Shown: piece by piece, positions 24,392 to 31,517 of the stretch
How the letters are laid out: every line of letters begins with the position of its first letter
Position numbering within the stretch: the first letter of the stretch is position 1
NCBI GenBank assembly: GCA_027451305.1
Contig: DAIDJQ010000153.1
Location: 1-31,517 of the forward strand
DNA length: 31,517 nucleotides
Reading direction: 5' to 3'
From: Cellulomonas sp.
GTDB taxonomy: Bacteria > Actinomycetota > Actinomycetes > Actinomycetales > Cellulomonadaceae
The notes under the pieces: generated by a model
The model's database searches: none
Seen by the model: only the letters and a program-made list of their open reading frames with translations
What the model was told of the DNA's origin: nothing
Made by a program: the position numbers and the translations under genes

Positions 24392-24673
24392 ATGCTCACT
24401 GCCATCGTGCTCATCGACACCGACGCCGCCCGCATCCCCGAGGTGGCCGCCACGATCGCCGAGATCCCCGGGGTGACCGAGGTCTACTCCGTCACAGGGG
24501 AAGTCGACCTCATCGCCATGGTGCGCGTGCGGGAGCACGACGAGCTGGCGGACGTGATCGCCGACAAGGTGAGCAAGGTCGAGGGCGTCCTGCGCACGCA
24601 GACGTACATCGCCTTCCGCACCTACTCCGCGCACGACCTCGACAAGGCCTTCGCGCTCGGCCTCGAGGACTGA
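24392..24673 (+). CDS. Stand-alone Lrp/AsnC ligand-binding (RAM) domain protein
   Basis: A 93-residue protein consisting only of the RAM domain (MLTAIVLIDTDAARIPEVAATIAEIPGV, TGEVDLIAMVRV, IADKVSKVEGVLRTQTYIAF). There is no helix-turn-helix, so it cannot bind DNA alone; proteins of this kind form dimers or octamers that bind amino acids. The start is 7 nt after the exonuclease stop codon; a CATGAT hexamer 6 nt before the ATG, a weak -10, overlaps that stop. It converges with trpD, which suggests but does not prove an amino-acid link. Confidence 0.88.
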   Translation: MLTAIVLIDTDAARIPEVAATIAEIPGVTEVYSVTGEVDLIAMVRVREHDELADVIADKVSKVEGVLRTQTYIAFRTYSAHDLDKAFALGLED

Positions 24674-24677
24674 CGAA

Positions 24678-24693
24678 CGCCTCAGCTCAGGCG
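24678..24693. terminator. Short hairpin between convergent RAM protein and trpD genes
   Basis: CGCCT and AGGCG form a 5-bp stem with a CAGCTC loop, overlapping the trpD stop codon. Confidence 0.35.
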
Positions 24694-25745
24694 CTGACCT
24701 TGCGCCAACGGTCCAGGACCTCGGCCGCCGCGCCGTCGTCGATCGACCGCTCGGCGTGAGCCACCCCCGACCGGAACCGCTCCACCAGCGTCCCGTCGGC
24801 GGTACCGGGCAACGTGCCGTCCGCCACCAGCCCGGCGGCCGCGTTCAGCAGCACCGTCTCCCGCACAGGTCCTGGCGCGCCCGCCAGCACGTCCCGAGCG
24901 ACACCCGCGTTGTGAACGGCATCGGCGCCGCGCAGGTCGGCAACCGTCAGCGGAGTCAGCCCGAGCTCCGCCACCCAGTCCACGACGCTCTCCTCGACGT
25001 TCCCGCCACGGACCTCCCAGATGCGCGACGGACCGGTGGCTGCGAGCTCGTCCAGTCCGTCGCGGTCGCCGCGGAACACCAGGGCATCCGTCCCGCGCGC
25101 CGCGAGCACGCCGGCGACGAGCGGCGCCATGCGCGGGTCCGCGACACCGATCGCGGCCGCCTGCGGCTGCGCCGGGTTGGTCAGCGGACCGAGGAAGTTG
25201 AACGCCGTCGCCACGCCGAGCGCGCTGCGCACCGGGCCGGCGTGCCGCATCGACGGGTGGAACAGCCCTGCGAAGCAGAACGTGATGCCGACCTCGGACG
25301 CGATCGGCCCGACGCGGTCGATCGGCTGGTCCAGACGGATGCCGAGCGCCTCGAGCACGTCGGCGGACCCCGAGGCGGACGACGCCGCACGGTTGCCGTG
25401 CTTCACGACGGTGATGCCCGCCCCCGCGATCACCAGTGCAGCCATCGTGGAGACGTTCACGGTGAAGGCGCGGTCACCCCCGGTCCCCACGATGTCCACC
25501 GACCGACCGGGCACCGCGAACCGCTGCGAGTGCGCGAGCATCTCGTCGGCGAGTCCGGTCAGCTCGGCGACCGTCTCACCCTTGGCGCGGAGCGCCACCA
25601 GGAAGCCCGCCATGCACGCGGCCGGCGCCTCTCCCCGCATGATCTCGCCCATCGCCCACCGGGTCTGGTCGGCGTCGAGGTCGCGGCGTGCGATCAGCTC
25701 GGTCAGCAGGTCCGGCCACGTGTAGCTGGGGGCGCTCTCGCTCAT
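24687..25745 (-). CDS. trpD: Anthranilate phosphoribosyltransferase
   Basis: The 352-residue enzyme makes phosphoribosyl anthranilate, the second step of tryptophan synthesis. Diagnostic motifs are intact: VGTGGD (PRPP site), [39 protein letters not shown] and [10 protein letters not shown]. The start 25745 is fixed by homology ([17 protein letters not shown]) and by an ATGA overlap with the receiver-domain gene upstream; the open frame beyond it lies inside that gene. No other trp genes are nearby, as with trpD (Rv2192c) of M. tuberculosis, which sits next to ctaE in the same orientation. Confidence 0.93.
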   Translation of the reverse strand: MSESAPSYTWPDLLTELIARRDLDADQTRWAMGEIMRGEAPAACMAGFLVALRAKGETVAELTGLADEMLAHSQRFAVPGRSVDIVGTGGDRAFTVNVSTMAALVIAGAGITVVKHGNRAASSASGSADVLEALGIRLDQPIDRVGPIASEVGITFCFAGLFHPSMRHAGPVRSALGVATAFNFLGPLTNPAQPQAAAIGVADPRMAPLVAGVLAARGTDALVFRGDRDGLDELAATGPSRIWEVRGGNVEESVVDWVAELGLTPLTVADLRGADAVHNAGVARDVLAGAPGPVRETVLLNAAAGLVADGTLPGTADGTLVERFRSGVAHAERSIDDGAAAEVLDRWRKVSA

Positions 25746-26170
25746 CGCGCGGCCGGGCTCCCGACCAGGAGGGACTGCACGGCGCGGTGCAGGAGCACCG
25801 GGTCGAGCGGACGGCTGATCACCGCGTCGGCGTTCGACCACGACGCCAGCCAGGCGTCCTGCGGACGGCCGGTGAGCACCAGCACCGGCGGGCACTCGTA
25901 GACCTCTTCCTTGAGCTGACGCGCGACACCCATGCCACCGACCTTGTCCGCCTCTCCGTCGAGGATCAGCAGATCGAGCTTCTCGGTCTCCACGGCGGTG
26001 TAGACGGCCTCGGCGGTCGCGACCTCGACCCAGTCGATGTCCGGCTCGCCGCGACCGAGCCTGCGGCCGACGCCCAGGCGGACCTGTGCGCGCGCGTCCA
26101 CGTCGTCGCTGTAGAGCAGGATGCGCGGACCCGTGACTGTTCGGTTCGGGTCGGGCTCGACGGTGCTCAT
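25742..26170 (-). CDS. Receiver (REC) domain-only protein, atypical
   Basis: The 142-residue protein has a response-regulator fold: ILLYSDD (acidic pair 22-23), [23 protein letters not shown] with the phosphoacceptor candidate Asp71, VLVLTGR (Thr100) and [10 protein letters not shown]. The usual conserved Lys of strand 5 is Arg here (R120-P121), and the residues after Asp71 (GEAD) are not the common MPxM type. There is no output domain. GAGGA lies 7 nt before the ATG at 26170. Its stop overlaps the trpD start by ATGA, so the two proteins are made in step. Its function, and any partner kinase, is unknown. Confidence 0.82.
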   Translation of the reverse strand: MSTVEPDPNRTVTGPRILLYSDDVDARAQVRLGVGRRLGRGEPDIDWVEVATAEAVYTAVETEKLDLLILDGEADKVGGMGVARQLKEEVYECPPVLVLTGRPQDAWLASWSNADAVISRPLDPVLLHRAVQSLLVGSPAAR

Positions 26171-26337
26171 GGGCTGTCCTCGTTCGTCGTCGTGCGGGAT
26201 ACCCGAATCTTGGCACGCCGCCGAGGGCGCCGGATCGTTCGTCCGTGCAGGCCCGGCGCGCCACCAGGTTGCTGACAAGGTGACACTTCGAGGGCATCTG
26301 TCATGGGCCTTTGGACCCATGCGAAGCCCTGATCCGC

Positions 26338-26343
26338 CATAAT
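26338..26343 (+). promoter_or_regulatory. Probable -10 of the ctaE-qcrCAB operon
   Basis: CATAAT, 7 nt before GTG 26351. Its match to the leaderless pattern of other genes here favours that GTG over the ATG at 26342, which overlaps the hexamer. A TTGGAC lies 21 bp upstream, too far to be a normal -35. Confidence 0.45.
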
Positions 26344-26350
26344 GGCGCTC

Positions 26351-26989
26351 GTGTCGACCGCCACGGCTGCCCAACGCACAGCGCCCCACGTCACCGTGAA
26401 CCGCCCCAACCCGGTGTCGGTGGGCACGATCGTGTGGCTGGCGTCGGAGCTGATGTTCTTCGCCGGGCTGTTCGCGATGTACTTCTCCACCCGCGCCGCG
26501 GTTCCGCAGGTCGTCGCGCAGGGCGCCGCCAAGCTCAACGTGCCCTACGCCGTGCTGAACACCACCGTGCTGGTGCTGTCCTCGGTGACCTGCCAGATGG
26601 GCGTGTGGGCTGCCGAGAGGTTTCAGCCGCGGCGCACGGGCAAGCTGTGGCAGGTGAACCACTGGGGTCTGGTGGAGTGGATCACCCTGACCTACCTGAT
26701 GGGCGCCGCGTTCATCGGCGGGCAGATCTTCGAGTACGCCTCGCTGGTGCACGAGGGGATCTCGATCTCCTCCACGCCGTACGGCTCGGTCTTCTACCTG
26801 ACCACCGGCTTCCACGGGCTGCACGTGATCGGCGGCCTGATCGCCTTCCTGTTCCTGCTGGGACGCACGTTCGGCGCCAAGAGCTTCGGACACCACGAGG
26901 CCACCACAGCGATCGTCGTGTCGTACTACTGGCACTTCGTCGACGTGGTCTGGATCGCGCTGTTCTCGATCATCTACCTGCTGCAGTGA
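26351..26989 (+). CDS. ctaE: Cytochrome c oxidase (aa3) subunit III
   Basis: From GTG 26351 the protein has 212 residues; the ATG at 26342 would add three. It shows the short actinobacterial subunit III with five membrane segments: [94 protein letters not shown] and a final [20 protein letters not shown]. The FHGLHV and HFVDVVW motifs are conserved. It is the first gene of the bcc-aa3 operon, 34 bp before qcrC. Catalytic subunits CtaC and CtaD are not in the window; ctaF at the right edge suggests they follow there. Confidence 0.93.
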   Translation: MSTATAAQRTAPHVTVNRPNPVSVGTIVWLASELMFFAGLFAMYFSTRAAVPQVVAQGAAKLNVPYAVLNTTVLVLSSVTCQMGVWAAERFQPRRTGKLWQVNHWGLVEWITLTYLMGAAFIGGQIFEYASLVHEGISISSTPYGSVFYLTTGFHGLHVIGGLIAFLFLLGRTFGAKSFGHHEATTAIVVSYYWHFVDVVWIALFSIIYLLQ

Positions 26990-27023
26990 CCACCGTTCCC
27001 CCACGCGAGACGAGGACCCATCA

Positions 27024-27809
27024 GTGAAGGCACTCGCGGCCCGCAGGCACGATCGGCGCGCTCCGGTGGTGCTCCTGCTGCTGGCGCTGCTGCTCATGGG
27101 CGGGCTGTACGCCGCCCTCCAACCCGCACCGGCGAGCGCAGCCCCCCAGATGGCCTCCGCGAACGACGTCACCAACGGCGAGAAGCTGTTCGCAGCCAAC
27201 TGCGCCACGTGCCACGGCATGGGGGCGACCGGGACCTCGGTTGCACCGTCGCTCGTCGGCGTCGGCGCGGCGGCTGTCGACTTCCAGGTCGGCACGGGCC
27301 GGATGCCGATGGCGATGAGCGGCCCGCAGGCGCAGAAGAAGCCGGTCGTGTTCACGGCTGAGCAGATCTCGCAGCTGGCGGCGTACGTCGCGAGCCTCGG
27401 CCCCGGGCCGGCGATCCCGACGGCGGAGCAGGTCGACGCAGCCAAGGGTGACCCCGCGACCGGCATGGCGATCTTCCGCACCAACTGCGCCATGTGCCAC
27501 AACGCCGTCGGCGCCGGCGGCGCGCTCACCCAGGGCAAGTTCGCACCGAACCTGTGGAGCACCAGCAACACCCACATCTACGAGGCCATGCTCACCGGCC
27601 CGCAGTCGATGCCGGTGTTCAACGACATGAACATCACTCCTCAGGAGAAGCGGGACGTCATCGCCTTCATCCGCCTCCAGGGCGGCACGCAGCCCGGCGG
27701 GCTGAGCCTGGGGAGCCTCGGCCCGGTCAGCGAGGGGCTGTGGGCATGGGTGGTCGGTATCGGTCTGCTCATCGGTGCGGCCGTGTGGATCGGAGCGAGG
27801 TCGTCGTGA
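27024..27809 (+). CDS. qcrC: Dihaem cytochrome c subunit of the bcc complex
   Basis: The 261-residue protein has an N-terminal signal/anchor (residues 12-32), two cytochrome c domains with CATCH (60-64) and CAMCH (155-159) haem sites, and a C-terminal membrane segment (about 235-257). Each domain has a downstream Met-containing segment that could supply the axial ligand (GRMPMAM; QSMPVFNDM). Tandem haems replace the separate soluble cytochrome c, passing electrons directly to the aa3 oxidase outside the membrane. The start is GTG with GAGG upstream. Its stop overlaps the qcrA start (GTGA). Confidence 0.94.
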   Translation: MKALAARRHDRRAPVVLLLLALLLMGGLYAALQPAPASAAPQMASANDVTNGEKLFAANCATCHGMGATGTSVAPSLVGVGAAAVDFQVGTGRMPMAMSGPQAQKKPVVFTAEQISQLAAYVASLGPGPAIPTAEQVDAAKGDPATGMAIFRTNCAMCHNAVGAGGALTQGKFAPNLWSTSNTHIYEAMLTGPQSMPVFNDMNITPQEKRDVIAFIRLQGGTQPGGLSLGSLGPVSEGLWAWVVGIGLLIGAAVWIGARSS

Positions 27810-28831
27810 GCACCATCGACAGGTACACCGGCGGCTCCGGCGAGGTCGGGACCACCGACCCCGACCGGTTCGCGAACCCGGGTCTGCCGCCCCACCACCC
27901 GCGCCGTGGTGACGTGGACCCTCGGGCCAGCAAGACGTCCGAGCGCATCGTCCTCGCGCTGTTCGGCATCTCGACGCTGGGCACCATCGGGTTCCTCGTG
28001 GCGTACTTCGCGCTGCCGACGGGCCGGGACGCGGCGACGATCCAGCGCTCGACCATGTCGCTCGGCCTCGGGCTCGCGTTCGCCCTGCTCGGCATCGGCA
28101 CGGCCGCGATCCAGTGGTCGAAGTCGATCATGAACAACCACGAGCGGGTCGAGGAGCGCCACCCGATGGCGTCCAGCGCGGCCGTGCGCGAGGCGGCCGT
28201 AGCCAACCTCCGGGCGGGTGCCGCCGACTCCGGCATCAGCCGCCGAGGCCTGCTGAAGAGCGCGATGATCGGCTCGCTCGCACTGTTCCCGCTCACGATC
28301 ATCGTCCCGCTGATCGGCGACGTCGGTGGCACCTGGGACGTCGCATCGTTCAAGCACACGATGTGGAAGAAGGGTCTGCGGCTGACGATCGACCCCTCCG
28401 GCCGGCCGATCCGGGCGGCCGACGTCAGCATCGGGTCCGTCACCCACGTCATCCCGGACGGCCTCGACAAGACCGCCGACCCGCTGAACGAGAAGGCCAA
28501 GGCGATCGTCCTGCTGGTCCGGCTCGACCCGCGAGACCTGCACGAGGCCCCTGACCGGGTGGGCTGGTCGCACGAGGGCATCGTCGCCTACTCGAAGATC
28601 TGCACCCACGTGGGCTGCCCCGTGGCGCTCTACGAGCAGCAGACGCACCACCTGCTCTGCCCGTGCCACCAGTCGACCTTCGACGTGGCCAACGGCGCCA
28701 AGGTGGTGTTCGGTCCTGCGAAGCGGCCGCTGCCGCAGCTGCCCATCACGGTGGACACCGAGGGCTACCTCGTGGCGCAGAGCGACTTCCACGAGCCCGT
28801 CGGTCCGAGCTTCTGGGAGCGCCTGCGATGA
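27806..28831 (+). CDS. qcrA: Rieske iron-sulfur subunit of the bcc complex
   Basis: The 341-residue protein has three membrane segments (about 48-69, 83-103, 152-171). A twin-arginine-like sequence, SRRGLLK, precedes the third, as expected for dual Sec/Tat insertion of actinobacterial Rieske proteins. The 2Fe-2S site is CTHVGC (266-271) and CPCHQS (285-290): Cys266, His268, Cys285 and His288 ligate, Cys271 and Cys287 form the disulfide. The glycine common in CPCHGS is Gln here. The gene overlaps qcrC (GTGA) and qcrB (ATGA), so all three subunits are translated in step. Confidence 0.94.
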   Translation: MSTIDRYTGGSGEVGTTDPDRFANPGLPPHHPRRGDVDPRASKTSERIVLALFGISTLGTIGFLVAYFALPTGRDAATIQRSTMSLGLGLAFALLGIGTAAIQWSKSIMNNHERVEERHPMASSAAVREAAVANLRAGAADSGISRRGLLKSAMIGSLALFPLTIIVPLIGDVGGTWDVASFKHTMWKKGLRLTIDPSGRPIRAADVSIGSVTHVIPDGLDKTADPLNEKAKAIVLLVRLDPRDLHEAPDRVGWSHEGIVAYSKICTHVGCPVALYEQQTHHLLCPCHQSTFDVANGAKVVFGPAKRPLPQLPITVDTEGYLVAQSDFHEPVGPSFWERLR

Positions 28832-30504
28832 CGACGACCACCCCGCCCACCGCGTCCGAGCACGCCGCGGCGGCCACCGCCGACTGGCTGGACCAGCGCA
28901 CCGGAGTCGGCGTGGCGGTCAAGGGCCTGGCCCGCAAGGTGTTCCCCGAGCACTGGTCGTTCATGCTCGGCGAGATCGCGCTCTACTCCTTCATCACGCT
29001 GCTGATCTCCGGCGTGTTCCTCACCATGTTCTTCGTCCCGAGCGTGAACGAGGTCACGTACAACGGTCCCTGGGCCGCGCTCCACGGCACCCGGATGTCC
29101 GAGGCCTACGCCTCGACGCTGCGGCTGTCTTTCGAGGTGCGCGGCGGCCTGCTGATGCGGCAGATCCACCACTGGGCCGCCCTCATCTTCATGGCGGCGA
29201 TCGTCACCCACATGATGCGGGTGTTCTTCACCGGCGCCTTTCGCAAGCCACGTGAGATCAACTGGGTGATCGGCTTCACCCTCATGGTCCTCGGCCTCGC
29301 CGCCGGCTTCTCGGGCTACTCGTTGCCGGACGACGTGCTGTCCGGCAACGGTCTGCGGATCACCGACGGCATCACCCGCGCGGTGCCGATCATCGGCAGC
29401 TACCTGTCCTACTTCATCTTCGGCGGCGAGTTCCCGGGGACCGCGTTGATCCCGCGGTTGTTCACCGTGCACGTTCTGCTGATCCCGGGCCTCCTGCTGG
29501 CACTGGTGGGCTTGCACCTCGCCTTGGTGTTCCTGCACAAGCACACGCAGTTCCCGGGCTCGGGCAAGACGAACTCCAACGTGGTCGGTTACCCGTTGTT
29601 CCCGATCTACGTGGCGAAGGCCGGCGGGTTCTTCTTCATCGTCTTCGGCGTCATCGCCCTGCTCGCCGCGACGCTGCAGATCAACCCCGTCTGGTCCTAC
29701 GGCACGTACGACCCGTCACCGGTGTCCGCCGGTGCGCAGCCGGACTGGTACATGCTCTTCCTCGAGGGTGCGCTGCGGCTGATGCCCGGCCAGGCGGAGA
29801 TCGTGGTCGGGTCGTTCACGATCCCGTTCAACATCATCGTCCCGGCGATGATCCTGCCCGGGATCCTTCTCGGTGGTCTCGCGCTGTACCCCTTCATCGA
29901 GGAGTACGCGACGGGCGACCACCGCGAGCACCACCTGCTCGACCGCCCGCGCAACGCGCCGTTCCGCACCGCGTTCGGCGTCTCGCTGCTGACCGCGTTC
30001 TTCGTGCTCGTGCTGGCCGGCTCCAACGACCTGATCGCGACGCACTTCCACCTGTCGCTGAACGACATCACGTGGACGTTCCGGGTGCTGCTCTTCGTCG
30101 CCCCGCCGATCGCCTTCCGGGTCACCAAACGCGTGTGCCTCGGCCTGCAGCGACGGGACCGGGAGCTGGTGCTGCACGGGCACGAGACCGGCCGCATCGT
30201 GCGGTTCGCCAGCGGTGAGTACATCGAGGTGCACGCCCCGCTCGACGAGTACGAACGCTGGCTGCGGGTGCAGCACGAACCGGTGCGTCCCCTGACGATC
30301 GCACCGGCGGAGGACTCCCGCGGCGTCCGGCGCAAGGGCTACTCCGCCGACCGACGACGGCAGCGGCTCTCGCAGCTGTTCTACGAGGACCGCGTCGAGC
30401 CGGTCACCCCGAGCGAGCTCGACGCCGCGCACGCGCACGGCGCGCACCCGGCACTCGAGGCCCCCGCCCAGGAGACGACCGAGATCACCGCAGGGTCCCG
30501 CTGA
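28828..30504 (+). CDS. qcrB: Cytochrome b subunit of the bcc complex
   Basis: The 558-residue protein is the quinol-oxidising subunit: an N-terminal amphipathic part (VFPEHWSFMLGEIALYSFI), haem b helices (QIHHWAALIFMAAIVTHMMRVF; FTVHVLLIPGLLLALVGLHLALVFLHKHTQFPG) and the Qo-site PDWYM motif, a PEWY variant. Actinobacterial QcrB carries a long cytosolic tail after the last helix, seen here (about 110 residues, Arg-rich, RRKGYSADRRRQRLSQLFYEDRVEPV). The start is the ATG overlapping the qcrA stop. It is the target class of the anti-tubercular drug Q203. Menaquinol is the presumed electron donor. Confidence 0.95.
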   Translation: MTTTTPPTASEHAAAATADWLDQRTGVGVAVKGLARKVFPEHWSFMLGEIALYSFITLLISGVFLTMFFVPSVNEVTYNGPWAALHGTRMSEAYASTLRLSFEVRGGLLMRQIHHWAALIFMAAIVTHMMRVFFTGAFRKPREINWVIGFTLMVLGLAAGFSGYSLPDDVLSGNGLRITDGITRAVPIIGSYLSYFIFGGEFPGTALIPRLFTVHVLLIPGLLLALVGLHLALVFLHKHTQFPGSGKTNSNVVGYPLFPIYVAKAGGFFFIVFGVIALLAATLQINPVWSYGTYDPSPVSAGAQPDWYMLFLEGALRLMPGQAEIVVGSFTIPFNIIVPAMILPGILLGGLALYPFIEEYATGDHREHHLLDRPRNAPFRTAFGVSLLTAFFVLVLAGSNDLIATHFHLSLNDITWTFRVLLFVAPPIAFRVTKRVCLGLQRRDRELVLHGHETGRIVRFASGEYIEVHAPLDEYERWLRVQHEPVRPLTIAPAEDSRGVRRKGYSADRRRQRLSQLFYEDRVEPVTPSELDAAHAHGAHPALEAPAQETTEITAGSR

Positions 30505-30514
30505 ACCAGGCACC

Positions 30515-30527
30515 GCCCCGACGGGGC
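30515..30527 (+). terminator. Short hairpin after qcrB
   Basis: GCCCC-GAC-GGGGC lies 10 bp past the qcrB stop. The stem is only 5 bp, so the strength is uncertain. Confidence 0.4.
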
Positions 30528-30597
30528 ATCACCTGTCACGCCGGGGGCAGAACATCGCGCGCGATCGACGATCCTGCGCGAGAGTGAGGAAGGCGCA

Positions 30598-30658
30598 CGG
30601 TGGCCGCCGCGTCCGGTGACGGCCACCGCGTCGCGAGAACCCGCGGCAACCACCGCGG
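30598..30658 (+). other. Two inverted repeats in the sodA leader
   Basis: A 9-bp inverted repeat (CGGTGGCCG 30598-30606, CGGCCACCG 30620-30628, 13-nt loop) is followed by CCGCGG (30641-30646) and CCGCGG (30653-30658). They lie in the 180-bp gap between qcrB and sodA, ending 25 nt before the sodA ATG. They may fold in the leader or serve as a protein site; no promoter is clearly visible. Confidence 0.5.
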
Positions 30659-30683
30659 TCCGACGCACGGAAGGCACTCATCG

Positions 30684-31313
30684 ATGGCTGACTACACGCT
30701 CCCGGACCTGCCCTACGACTACGCGGCGCTCGAGCCGCACATCTCCGGGCGGATCATGGAGCTGCACCACGACAAGCACCACGCCGCCTACGTGGCCGGT
30801 GCCAACACGGCACTGGAGAAGCTCGCCGCCGCACGTGACGCGGGCGACCTCGCTGCGGTGAACCTGCACGAGAAGAACCTGGCGTTCAACCTCGGCGGGC
30901 ACGTCAACCACTCCGTCTTCTGGAAGAACCTGTCCCCCGACGGGGGCGACCGCCCCGCCGGCGAGCTTGCCGCGGCGATCGACGAGTTCTTCGGATCGTT
31001 CGACAAGTTCCAGGCACACTTCGCCGCGAGCGCGCTGGGCATCCAGGGTTCCGGCTGGTCGATCCTCGCCTGGGACTCCCTCGGCGCGAAGCTCGTCGTC
31101 TTCCAGCTCTACGACCAGCAGTCGAACATCCCGCTCGGCGTCGTGCCGATCGTCGTGCTCGACATGTGGGAGCACGCCTTCTACCTCGACTACGTCAACG
31201 TGAAGGCGGACTACGTCAAGGCCTGGTGGAACATCGTGAGCTGGACCGACGCCGGTGATCGGTTCACCCGCGCCCGCACGCAGACCTCGGGGCTCATCGT
31301 CCCGGCTCTCTGA
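30684..31313 (+). CDS. sodA: Superoxide dismutase (Mn/Fe family)
   Basis: The 209-residue cytosolic enzyme disproportionates superoxide. Metal ligands are His28, His76 ([10 protein letters not shown]), Asp160 and His164 ([11 protein letters not shown]). Position 145 is Gln (LYDQQSN) where the iron enzyme of M. tuberculosis has His; Gln there fits a manganese enzyme. The ATG has GGAAGG 9 nt upstream; the reading frame is open 84 nt further up without a start context. No signal peptide is visible. Placement behind the respiratory operon fits a defence against oxygen radicals, and it may be transcribed separately. Confidence 0.95.
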   Translation: MADYTLPDLPYDYAALEPHISGRIMELHHDKHHAAYVAGANTALEKLAAARDAGDLAAVNLHEKNLAFNLGGHVNHSVFWKNLSPDGGDRPAGELAAAIDEFFGSFDKFQAHFAASALGIQGSGWSILAWDSLGAKLVVFQLYDQQSNIPLGVVPIVVLDMWEHAFYLDYVNVKADYVKAWWNIVSWTDAGDRFTRARTQTSGLIVPAL

Positions 31314-31350
31314 GAGCACCCCCGCGCCGACAAGAGCGCTCAGGGCCAGA

Positions 31351-31402
31351 CGTACGACGACGGGCGCCCCTCCCGAGCCGGAGGGGCGCCCGTCGTCGTA
31401 CG
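31351..31402. terminator. Very long bidirectional terminator between sodA and ctaF
   Basis: A perfect 23-bp stem (31351-31373 with 31380-31402) and a 6-nt CGAGCC loop between convergent genes. No U-tract is present. Confidence 0.85.
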
Positions 31403-31412
31403 CGGTGTGCGA

Positions 31413-31517
31413 CTAGTGCGCGTGCTGGCCGCTGGAGAACTCGAAGACCCAGCCCACCAGACCGACCACGGCCAGCGGCGCAGCGATCACCATGAGCCAG
31501 AAACCGACGGCCAGCGC
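31413..31517 (-). CDS. ctaF: Cytochrome c oxidase subunit IV, actinobacterial (C-terminal 34 residues)
   Basis: Only the 3' end is in the window. Reading the minus strand from the edge gives ALAVGFWLMVIAAPLAVVGL, then VGWVFEF, then SSGQHAH and stop. One membrane helix and the GLVGWVFE segment ending in HAH are what I recall for CtaF of mycobacteria and other actinobacteria. It belongs to the aa3 oxidase that also uses CtaE encoded 4.4 kb to the left. In M. tuberculosis ctaF lies just beyond qcrB on the opposite strand, as here, followed by ctaC, so ctaC is expected beyond the right edge. Confidence 0.8.
   Translation of the reverse strand, partial: ALAVGFWLMVIAAPLAVVGLVGWVFEFSSGQHAH

Noticed and set aside
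22372..24453. Open frame of 693 codons antisense to the exonuclease fusion
   Set aside because: No recognisable domain, and the plus strand codes for intact nuclease motifs.
25746..26297. N-terminal extension of trpD
   Set aside because: It lies in another frame of the receiver-domain gene; the true TrpD N-terminus begins at 25745.
26302..26321. Inverted repeat CATGGG/CCCATG before ctaE as an operator
   Set aside because: The arms are only 6 bp with an 8-nt spacer, and no known regulator consensus fits.
1..31517. Mobile elements, CRISPR, tRNA/rRNA or a defence system
   Set aside because: No transposase, integrase, spaced direct repeats or cloverleaf were seen; the composition looks even and every large gene is a core actinobacterial type.

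Overview
The window is 31.5 kb of dense, high-GC chromosomal core DNA from an actinomycete. A Micrococcales bacterium of the Cellulomonas type is my best guess. The evidence is the strong G/C third-position bias, an actinobacterial primary sigma factor with a long acidic N-terminus, an actinobacterial cytochrome bcc-aa3 gene set (ctaE-qcrC-qcrA-qcrB, ctaF), a class II (plant-like) DAHP synthase, a PASTA Ser/Thr kinase and an Rv2175c-like DNA-binding protein. I see no mobile element, CRISPR array, tRNA or rRNA.

Left part (1-9.3 kb), almost all on the minus strand: a TetR regulator cut by the window edge, with its operator sitting exactly in the spacer of its own promoter; an SPFH (stomatin/prohibitin) plus NfeD membrane pair; a lone ABC ATPase; a ParE/GyrB-type topoisomerase subunit; a small zinc-ribbon-like DUF7455 protein (plus strand); the primary sigma factor; a universal stress protein; and a DUF4192 protein.

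Middle part (9.4-22.2 kb): a lipoprotein, a polyprenyl diphosphate synthase, an Rv2175c-like protein, a three-LysM lytic transglycosylase, a PASTA Ser/Thr kinase (PknL-like), a translationally coupled pair of pyrophosphate-type phosphofructokinase and DAHP synthase, a 1-acyl-glycerol-phosphate acyltransferase divergent from a small membrane protein, a ROK glucokinase and a long-chain acyl-CoA ligase.

Right part (22.2-31.5 kb): a small four-cysteine protein, a DEDDh exonuclease/GIY-YIG/UvrC-like fusion, a stand-alone Lrp/AsnC ligand-binding domain, trpD coupled to an atypical receiver-domain protein, the respiratory operon ctaE-qcrCAB, superoxide dismutase, and the 3' end of ctaF. From about 10 kb onward the gene order and strands match what I recall of Mycobacterium tuberculosis Rv2173-Rv2199c, with the LysM protein, phosphofructokinase, glucokinase and sodA as extra genes.

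The genes are housekeeping: transcription (sigma), topology (ParE), cell-wall control (kinase, LysM enzyme), central carbon entry (glucokinase, PPi-PFK, DAHP synthase) and aerobic respiration. I found no obviously new multi-gene system. The most notable signals are regulatory: at least nine genes carry a TAnnnT hexamer 6 or 7 nt before the start codon, predicting leaderless mRNAs; a self-contained TetR operator/promoter; a 9-nt-phased GTyAC triplet ahead of the LysM enzyme; and a fully palindromic -10 shared by two divergent genes.
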